Of a stretch of 64,000 bases of DNA, positions 57,101-64,000 are shown one piece after another; position 1 is the first letter of the stretch, and the number at the start of each line of letters is the position of its first letter. The stretch lies in contig JAHQIY010000002.1 of assembly GCA_019054805.1 (NCBI GenBank), positions 7,130,001 through 7,194,000 of the forward strand, read 5' to 3'. The notes beneath the pieces were generated by a model. It did no database searches and had not been told where the DNA came from. It saw nothing but the letters and a program-made list of their open reading frames with translations. This DNA comes from Brachionus manjavacas. Taxonomy: Eukaryota; Rotifera; Eurotatoria; Ploima; Brachionidae. The position numbers and the translations under genes are program-made.

Positions 57101-57852
57101 TTTTTTAAATATTATACTTTTAGTATAAAATTATTTTTTTTTAGATCAAAGATTCTAGTTTTTAACCCAATTTTAAAATTTAAGAAACAATCCGAACTAT
57201 TTTGAAAAACTTTATATTACCCCATGGTGCAGGATCGGACCATACATAGTTGGAATTATTCTCGGCTATATTATTTTACATTTCAAAAAAAAAGATAACT
57301 TCAAAATAAAATTTGAGTTTAATTTGTTGCTTTGGTTGATTAGTCTCGTAACTCTTGGATTAATGTTGTTCGGTATCTATCCAAATTTAAATGGAAATCC
57401 TTTGAGCCTAACAGAAAATATTTTATACCAAGCATCTTCAAGGTATTGAAAATAAAAATAATATTTTTTTAATTCTACTATTAATTAGAATAATTTGGGC
57501 AATGGGTTTGAGCTACGTAATATTTGCTTGTGTTACATCACATGGTGGAATAGTTAATTCAATGCTAAGCTGGTCAGTTTGGGTGCCATTATCACGACTC
57601 TCATATTGTCTTTATCTTTTTCATACAGTAGTTATTTTATACTATAACGCTGTACAGGATCATCCAATTCATATGCAAGACTCTAATATTGTAAGCAATC
57701 TTTTTTTCATTTTTAAAATATCTAAAAAAATTTTTAAGATTTTTAATTATATTGCCAACATGGTCGTCTCGTTAGCTTGCGCGTTTCTAGTTTCCATGAC
57801 TTTTGAAGTACCACTTTTAGGACTAGAGAAAGTTTTGCTCAAAAAGCATTAA
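54114..57852 (+). CDS. NRF-6-like membrane acyltransferase (acyltransferase-3 family)
   Basis: I assemble 15 exons: 54114-54438, 54495-54652, 54702-54771, 54821-54941, 54993-55174, 55225-55354, 55403-55446, 55507-55600, 55651-55746, 55796-55961, 56012-56094, 56152-56259, 57185-57442, 57489-57690 and 57739-57852. Every border is GT..AG and all phases agree; the protein is 716 aa. There is a signal peptide (MKLPILFLASVVSLTFASS), then the NRF lumenal domain (SGELWAVQVLDAFGKPPSGI, YGLCAPSFCNHDDI), TM1 (IVIISILALLVLLGTAYDIF), and the acyltransferase-3 membrane domain beginning LQCLHAIRFLSISWVVLGHT (conserved His). FFLLSGLLTSY, HRIWRLTPPYILV, WWTNLLYVNN, SWYLANDMQFYFIAPL, PWCRIGPYIVG and LSRLSYCLYLFHTV follow. 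Nematode NRF-6/NDG-4 relatives affect lipid or drug transport; the acyl substrate here is unknown. Introns are about 47-60 bp except the 925-bp intron 12, which holds repeat sequence. Confidence 0.9.
56260..57184 (+). other. Enlarged intron 12 of the acyltransferase gene
   Basis: All other introns of this gene are near 50 bp. This one contains a LINE-tail-like ACTTGGAGGTGTTCAATGAA then ATAAATAAATA (56622-56652) and AT-rich sequence. The enlargement is best explained by an insertion that has since decayed. Confidence 0.5.
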
Positions 57853-57855
57853 TTC

Positions 57856-57861
57856 AATAAA
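57856..57861 (+). terminator. Polyadenylation signal of the acyltransferase gene
   Basis: AATAAA starts four bases after the stop codon, in keeping with the very short 3' UTRs seen for other genes here. Confidence 0.55.
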
Positions 57862-58001
57862 AATTAATTGTTAAAAAAATTTTTCATTCATTCTTTTACA
57901 ATTTTACCCAAAAAAATCTTTTTTTTACATCAACAAATGTTTTTATTAAAAGTTCTAATTATTTAAAAATATTTATTTACAATGCTACAAAGGTGAAAAA
58001 A

Positions 58002-58466
58002 CTAGCATATTTTTGTCTTGATGCCAATTGTGTATGCGGGCGCTCTTTTTTTGATATAATTCACTGCTTTGGTTACATTGTAGATTGGTCCAGGACTGCG
58101 GCCACAACCATTAATATCAGTAGAGCTTTCGCGTCTAGTGCCAAATGAGTATTGGGGAGCTGATCTGCGCTGCGAATTTGGCAAATTGGGACCAAAAACA
58201 CGCTCTGGATTGTAGAATGGAGGGTTTGTGCGTCCACAATTAGATTGATTTTTATTCTTGTGATCTTGCTGGCTTTTATTGATGAATGAATTTGTTTGAG
58301 ATTGTTTTTTGACAATTCTAGGTCCTTTCTTTTCTTCGTAAAATGCTGGAACTGATGGAACTTCTTGCTCTGCGGCTATTCTAGGTGTTTCCGCTACTGG
58401 GTTAAGCTCTTGGACGTTGAATTGATAGGCTTCGTTTAGATTATCGTTATTCTCAACTTCTTCCAT
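58002..58466 (-). CDS. Small STPGR (SHIPPO)-like protein
   Basis: A single exon reading, from the preferred Met at 58466, MEEVENNDNLNEAYQF (154 aa). The open frame reaches an earlier Met (58562), but the 32 added residues are hydrophobic and look like translated 5' UTR. The C-terminal half has repeated Pro-Gly-rich motifs: NPPFYNPERVFGPNL, SAPQYSFGTR, GRSPGPIYNV and KRAPAYTIGIKTK. The pattern PGP.YN...APAYS.G.R is that of sperm-tail PG-rich repeats, found in ciliary and flagellar axoneme proteins (ODF3/CIMAP-like). A role in cilia is therefore likely but inferred. It converges with the acyltransferase gene, about 150 bp between stops. Confidence 0.6.
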   Translation of the reverse strand: MEEVENNDNLNEAYQFNVQELNPVAETPRIAAEQEVPSVPAFYEEKKGPRIVKKQSQTNSFINKSQQDHKNKNQSNCGRTNPPFYNPERVFGPNLPNSQRRSAPQYSFGTRRESSTDINGCGRSPGPIYNVTKAVNYIKKRAPAYTIGIKTKIC

Positions 58467-58562
58467 TTTTGAGTTAGTTTTGTACAAGATTAGGAAACAA
58501 ATTAGAAAATAAAAACATAGAAATTTTAAGTGTAAAGAACTAGACTTGATAAAATATATCAT

Positions 58563-59469
58563 TAAGTTAGAAAAAAAAATTAGAATAAAAGCCCTGGTGA
58601 GGAGTTTAATTTTTTTAATTGCTAAGAAAATTTTTATTTTTTTTCCAAATTTTTTTGATAATTTACATTTAAACGTAGAGTATTAGTAAAATTTATTTGG
58701 ACTTATTTTCTATAAGGAATGTGTGCGAATATGAGTGATGGTTGTAGGTTTTGTTTCCAATTTTTTTTATCGTTTGATTTGATATTAAAAAAATGATTTT
58801 GCGTTTGCTTATCATTTTTTAGGCGATAAATACTTAGACAAATTTTGGGGGTGAAATTTTTAGTTCTGCTTGCTTGAGAATTCTGGTTTTTCACTTTCAA
58901 AACAATATTGTTAAGTATTTTGTTTAAATTATTTAATGATTCAAAAATTTTTAATTAAATTAATGAATTAGAGCTATTTTAATTTGAAATAAATGATGCA
59001 ATTTACAATATTTTTTTTTAAATCTGAAATTTAAATCTTTTCTTCCTTTTGGTAAAGATGAAATATTTTAATTTTGCATTTCAAATATATAAATAAACAA
59101 AATTTATTATGTATTAATTGAAAATATACAGTTTTTTTTTGGAAAATTTAATAAGGGTTAATTTATTCTATCATGAATATACTGATTAAACATTGAACTA
59201 TCAAACATGCAGCAATGAAAAACAGAGTTGCATTTAAGTTTGTGTTCAGACTAGAAACATCATACATGAATTAAAAGAACGTGGTTACTCAATAAAAAGG
59301 CTCGATTCAATAAAATAATGGAGTATTAATGATAAAAAATTAGGAATTCTTAATTCATCAATTAATTTAATTAACTGAATCATTAATATTATTCTCCCTC
59401 TAATGGTTTTTCCAGGCTAAAAATTGGGTGATCCAAGCAAGGATAAATAAAAGATTATTTTATCTCACT
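58563..59469. other. AT-rich intergenic region
   Basis: No gene is recognised. The small minus-strand open frame at 58703-58900 has no family features. Confidence 0.4.
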
Positions 59470-59820
59470 TTTCAGTGAGTCAAAGCGGAATGTATTTCCT
59501 ATCTGGTTTCCGACTCGTTTATTATTAAAATAAATATTTACAGAGAGCATTTCATTCTAAATCGAGTAGTGGATAACTGGAATAGACTACCACCTGACGT
59601 ATTGGCTGCAACATCAAAAGACAATTTTAAAAAGAAACTGGATGATTTCTTAGCGTCATAACAACTACAGTTAATCAAAACTTATTATTTTTAGTTTATT
59701 TATCTAGTGTTTGTAACTCGTTTTAGCTACCATAGTGAGACTCTTAGTCTCGCTCTACAGGCTAATGTCTGTTGTAGCTCATATTATTATTATTATTATT
59801 ATTATTAAATAAATAAATAG
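59470..59820 (+). mobile_element. LINE 3' end with tail
   Basis: It reads YREHFILNRVVDNWNRLPPD then VLAATSKDNFKKKLDDFLA and stop, the last residues of a LINE ORF2. About 120 bp of 3' UTR (TTTTAGCTACCATAGTGAGA, with a hairpin around GAGACTCTTAGTCTCGCTC) and TTATTATTATT-type repeats at 59785-59808 follow. The 5' part is deleted or unrecognisable. The 3' UTR matches the inverted tail at 21300-21410. Confidence 0.8.
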
Positions 59821-60674
59821 AGTTTTCACAATTGTCTTTCAATAACTACAGTAGTAGCATAAGATTACAATTTTTTCAAAATATTATTTTGAATATTCAA
59901 TTTCCAAGATTGATAAACAGGCTGGAACCCTTGACATAGTAGAGTAATTAATACTTCATTTACTTCATAATACTTAATTTAATTAATAAAAATGAAAAAC
60001 TAACGATTGATAAATTTATGACATTTTTCTTTATTATTTTACAAAGTCAATATAAATCAAATTGATATTTTTCTAAATTGAAAGTTTAAATGTTGCATAT
60101 TTCACCATCGATTTCATGATCACAAAGCTATTTATCCATCTTGAATAAAAAAATCCAAAAATATTTTCACCATTAACAGACTTTGCCATTGTTTCAATCA
60201 ATTTCCCACTTTTCCTTTAGTTTTAGTTCAGATTCCTTGAGTCATTTTTCGACAGTCTTTTTTTTTCAGGCGAGTTATGATAGAAATTTGGAAATTAATG
60301 TTATAAAAAGTCAAAAAAATGAGGGTGAAGGGCAAAAATTTAAAATAAGATAAATTAAAAAATATATTCGGGTTCAAGAACATAAGGGGAACTAAATAGC
60401 CATTAAGAACGCAAATAATCTTAAACAAGCACTGCAATATCTAACTTTAAAAAAGTATTTATAAATCAGAACAACTGATTAAAGTGAACTTGAAAAAAAA
60501 CTATAAATCAAAAGAGAGAAATGAAAGGAATGACAAATTAACTGAAGGAAATAAGAGACATTACTATCTTAGCAAAGATTGTAGATAGTTGATTATACCT
60601 TACGGACGGATTAGAATTAATAATATTTTCATAAAAAAGTAGTTAAAATTTTTTTGAAAATTAATAAAAAGAGC
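59821..60674. other. AT-rich intergenic region
   Basis: Nothing recognised. Confidence 0.4.
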
Positions 60675-61501
60675 ATTACCCGGGATTTAAATAACGCAAA
60701 ATTTCACGCAAAAAAACGCATACGCCTGTTTTTATGCATAAACGCGTAATAATCTTTAACAAAACAGCGTTTTTAACGTGTTTTTAAGATTTTATAAAAA
60801 TAATGGCAAAAGTTCAAAATATAAATAAATAAATCAAAAAAGTTGATTTCATACGAAATTTAAAATCTCTTATTATTTTTGAAAGCATAAAAAATATTTT
60901 TAAAAATTATATTATTAGATTTAAAAATTATTTGTGTATTAGCGCATCGTCCTCTTCTTTGTTTTTGAGAGAAAAGTGGAGTTATGTGTATTTACGCACT
61001 AAAATGAGAGCTCAATATTTTTCAGCAAAAAATAATGAAAGATTGATAATTTTGATTGATATTTTAAATTAAAGTTAGAATTAGCCAATTTATAATCACC
61101 GTTTTTTTATTTTTGTTTGACTTGACTTGAAAAAATATCTCTTGCTGTATTTTGTTTTTATAATCTATTTCTTTGTTTAATTTTTATTATTTTGTATTTA
61201 TTATTTTATTTTTTATAATAAATTCGCCAACCTAGTTACATTCATACCTTTTTTATTAATTTTTTATTAATAAAAAATAATATTTTTTTATAATCTCGAT
61301 ATAATGGGTATTTATTAGTTTATTTTTAGTAAAAAATGGGACGTTTTTATGATTTTTGATGCAGTGTGCTTAAATGCGTCTAAATGAAAGATCCTATGAC
61401 ACCGAAAGTTATTTAATAAACGCGATTTTATGCTTAGATTTACTCAATTCTACAATTGTTTTTACGCGTAATATTTTGCGTAATTTTAATCTCGGGTATC
61501 A
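60675..61501. mobile_element. MITE with ACGC-rich arms, about 830 bp
   Basis: The left end reads ATTACCCGGGATTTAAATAA then CGCAAAATTTCACGC. The right end, reverse-complemented, reads GATACCCGAGATTAAAATTA then CGCAAAATATTACGC. Both arms carry several further ACGCGT/AACGCG motifs, for example near 60718-60775 and 61420-61470. The interior is AT-rich and noncoding. The arms differ substantially, so the element is old. The class is unknown. Confidence 0.75.
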
Positions 61502-62361
61502 CCGCACATATAGACAACCAATTGTGATAATATTTTATTTTTTATACTTTTTAGAATCTAAAGAACTCTTTTTTTATATTTTAATCACTTTATAGAAGTT
61601 TAAAAGCATCTTGATCAAAATTTACTTGAAATTTTCAAGAACAGATTATTTTAGTATCAGATCAAAACCAACTCCAAAATATTTTTGTTTTGTTTTTTTA
61701 ATTTTATTGAATCATTTGATTCTGTTTTATTTTTTTTACTCAGTGGTTGGGCTTCATTTAAATTAGCACTTAAATTGAGTTCTGAATTTGTAGCTTTAAA
61801 ATCACCATCATCATTGTGTGTATTTTCTACCAGATTTAATCTTATTTCTATCCTTTAATAAAGACAAAACCAATTTTTTTGTCCAATTTAGAGATATAAA
61901 TCCCCAAACTCAATTCAATACCAATAATGTGAGCACAATCAGCTTGAAAAACTTGGTTTAGGATTCTCCTTGACGATAAAAGCATTATTTTTAAAATCTT
62001 TGATGTTAAATGTACCAGTTTAAGAACAAAAATGATTTGACCCTTTGGAGCCAAACCACTTGGCTCGCATTAATTTTGAATTTACCTCATTTTTTGCATT
62101 GAAGTTGTTTGTTGTTTTTTTCCTGACTCCTCATCAAATAAAGAAGGTGATTTAGAAGATTGTGTTTCTAATTTTTCTTATTGCTTCTAATTAACTTAGA
62201 AATCTTGATTATGATCTTGGCAAAGTATTTATATTCCTTTATAAAGAATCTTAATTAGGAATCTGAATAAAATTCTTTTAAAAAATCTTGATGTTATCTT
62301 CGCAAATTTTTAACGCTTAGAATTTATTCAGGTAGGAATCTTGAACAAGTTAGTTAAGTTT
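61502..62361. other. Intergenic sequence with weak coding texture
   Basis: On the minus strand near 62070-61900, pieces such as MRAKWFGSKGSNHF and TFNIKDFKNNAFIVKENPKP look protein-like, but with stops. No family is recognised. It may be a decayed gene or element. Confidence 0.3.
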
Positions 62362-62583
62362 TAGTTTTTTTCTCTTTTTCATTTTTTAATTTAACCTGAG
62401 CAAAAAAAAGCTGTCTACTGAGAAAAAAGCATTTGATACGATCAAGAAAGAAAATCGCTTGAGCCATGAAGTAATTACCAAAATGTTGTCTACAAAATTC
62501 AATAAAAATTTATTTTGATAATAAATTTTTATTTTTATTTATGAAATACCAATATTTCCTAGTTTAAAAGCATAAGTGTGACC
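62362..62583 (-). pseudogene. Inverted partial copy of acyltransferase exons 7-8
   Basis: The minus strand from 62583 to 62362 repeats the plus strand from 55412 to about 55632. It includes the last 35 bases of exon 7, the whole intron between exons 7 and 8, exon 8 and the start of intron 8. By eye it is identical across exon 7, intron 7 and exon 8, with one substitution and a one-base length change in the intron 8 part. Retention of the introns shows it is a genomic DNA copy, not a retrocopy. It cannot make a protein on its own. Confidence 0.95.
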
Positions 62584-62681
62584 CTTAAAATATCAATAAT
62601 AGCATAAAATAAAGACTAGATTTTAAAAATTTTAATTTATAAATAATTAATAAACAGAATTGAATTTTGCATTAATAATTA

Positions 62682-63104
62682 CAATCGAACCTCGATATAA
62701 CGAGATCCCATATAACGAAGGATTATTATTAAATGGGTATTTATATTAATTATTTGTGTGTAAAAATGAATATTTTTTCGATATTTATTTTTTGTCAAAA
62801 TTACTGAAAAAGAAATAAAAAATGGGTACATAAAAATTATTGTCGATATTATAAAAATATTATAAAATTGATTCTTGGGTATTAAAGAAATGATTATTGA
62901 ATACTATAAAAATTATTAACAAAACAAAACAAAGATCTATTTCTGATTTTTCAAATAATTTTTATTTTGCTAACCATTTTTTTGTTTTTGTTTGAAAAAA
63001 TTTTAGAAACCAAATTTTTTTTTGTTCATCATTTTTAATGGGATTTCGATATAATGAGCAGGACAATTTCCGCCCGATTTGCTCGTTATATCGAGGTTCG
63101 ACTG
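62682..63104. mobile_element. Pogo/Tigger-like MITE
   Basis: Ends are CAATCGAACCTCGATATAAC on the left and TTATATCGAGGTTCGACTG on the right, inverted, with TA on both sides. The arm continues CGAG.....CGGGCGGAAATTG-like near 63065-63085. CAGTCGA ends and a GGGCGGAAA block are also present in the Tigger remnant at 51481, so this may be a nonautonomous member of a related family. Noncoding. Confidence 0.88.
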
Positions 63105-63664
63105 TACTTAATTTTTTAAAAGAAAGAGTAATATTTTTTAAATGCTTACAAATGAACCAAAAAAAAGCGCTTTAAAAGAAAATCAAAAAGATTATTGTTA
63201 TATTTAAGTAAGAACTTTCTTCCTATTTTTTTCACATTATGTTAACCCATTGAGTAAAGTAATACATATTTAAAAAAAAAGAGAAAAATATCGCCGAAAT
63301 CTTGAATATATATATTTAAATATTTTCATAAATAATTATTTTTATTTATGGTAACCAAGTTAGCCCGGCACCTTTTTTTATTGCATATTTCGCACCAATT
63401 TTTCGAAAACTTCAAAAATAGTCACCCAATTTCCCCGAATCTTTTTATGTCATCCTTTTACTGTTGTGTGAGGTCTTAAAGGATTTAAGCGGTTAACCCG
63501 ATTACAACTAAAATTGTTTACAATTACCCCGAAATTTAACCCTAAATGAAGAACTTAACTCATTTAACCCATCAAGGAATATTAGTAAAAAAGTAAATAA
63601 AAAAAACGAAACAAAACAATAGTGAGTTTAAAAGAAGATTTAATAAACGAGGAAAAACCAAGGT
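63105..63664. other. Intergenic region with repeated pyrimidine-rich CC motifs
   Basis: Near 63360-63570 the sequence is oddly rich in AACCC, CCCCGAA and TTTAACCC motifs (for example GTTAACCCGATT, TTACCCCGAAATTTAACCC). No ORF or known RNA. It may be a diverged satellite or element arm. Confidence 0.4.
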
Positions 63665-63835
63665 TTAATCATCACGATCATCACAAAAAAATTCTTTGTT
63701 TGATTTTTTTTAATTCTTTTGGTAAACAACTAAAATAAACCCAATTTGAACACGCTTCACAAGGAATCCATTTTGACGTATTCTCTTTTTCTTTAGCCAC
63801 TTTTGTTTCACATGAAGTGTACAATATTTTAGAAA
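63665..63835 (-). pseudogene. PHD-finger-like C-terminal fragment
   Basis: The minus strand reads WIPCEACSNWVYFSCLPKEL, then after a one-frame change FFCDDRDD and stop. The W..C..C..W.....C....C arrangement is the second half of a PHD zinc finger, often found at the C-terminus of transposon-encoded and chromatin proteins. The upstream part runs toward 63990 and the window edge and is not recognisable. Confidence 0.45.
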
Positions 63836-64000
63836 GAGAAAGAATGTTTATTTAATTATTTAAAAAAATAGATTAAATCTGTTTAACCCTCTAAAGCCTT
63901 AAGATTAACCCCATTTCATATATCATAAATAGCATATCCTCAAATTCTGAAAATATTCTCATATAAACTTTAAAATGTGCTGAATCGAATAGTCAAAAAA

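Noticed and set aside
61374-61595. A 73-codon frame at the right end of the ACGC-rich MITE
   Set aside because: It crosses the element terminus and has no protein family features.
1-64000. CRISPR arrays, bacterial operons, Shine-Dalgarno sites and phage genes
   Set aside because: The window is eukaryotic, with spliced animal genes; no regularly spaced repeats of the CRISPR kind were seen.

Overview
This is a very AT-rich eukaryotic window with compact genes, mostly short introns (about 47-60 bp, GT..AG) and dense transposon debris. The gene content is animal: a nicotinic-type receptor subunit, Fuseless, an NRF-6-like acyltransferase, COQ9, glomulin, TFIIE-beta, PRPF38A and HIRIP3. The base composition, intron style and LINE types suggest a small invertebrate, most likely a monogonont rotifer (Brachionus-like). 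That assignment is an inference; no diagnostic sequence was found.

Layout. 1-5.3 kb is a transposon graveyard: a LINE split by a foldback element, a tandem duplication across that junction, and a minus-strand transposase-like gene. 6.57-9.31 kb is a HIRIP3-like H2A.Z/H2B chaperone (+) with an expanded array of AT-hook-like repeats. 10.09-14.94 kb is a non-alpha nicotinic receptor subunit (-), here rebuilt as four exons with a 3.2 kb intron full of repeats. 15.97-16.62 kb is a foldback element with arms of about 240 bp. 18.63-21.90 kb is COQ9 (-, five exons), whose first intron holds an LTR-retroelement gag fossil. 22.00-23.60 kb is a single-exon glomulin gene on the same strand, 94 bp from COQ9. 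24.1-25.3 kb is a long-TIR element with a truncated relative at 12.6 kb. 26.93-27.74 kb is TFIIE-beta (-). 29.2-32.8 kb is a Gypsy-like fossil and a LINE. 34.36-35.82 kb is a Fuseless-type membrane protein (+). 36-38.7 kb holds MITEs and a broken EGF/C-type-lectin gene. 40-43.1 kb holds LINE fragments, one apparently inserted into another. 44.97-49.39 kb is a type II membrane protein (+, two exons) whose 3.3 kb intron carries one MITE nested in another. It converges with PRPF38A (-). 51.5-52.45 kb is a decayed Tigger transposon. 54.11-57.85 kb is a 15-exon NRF-6/acyltransferase-3 gene (+), converging with a small STPGR-like gene (-). 59-64 kb is repeats plus an inverted near-exact copy of exons 7-8 of the acyltransferase gene.

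The genes do not form one pathway. They are ordinary housekeeping and neural genes spread among mobile elements. The most unusual features are the HIRIP3 repeat expansion, the possible glomulin-COQ9 operon, the recent inverted partial gene copy at 62.4 kb, and several element-in-element insertions that can be ordered in time.
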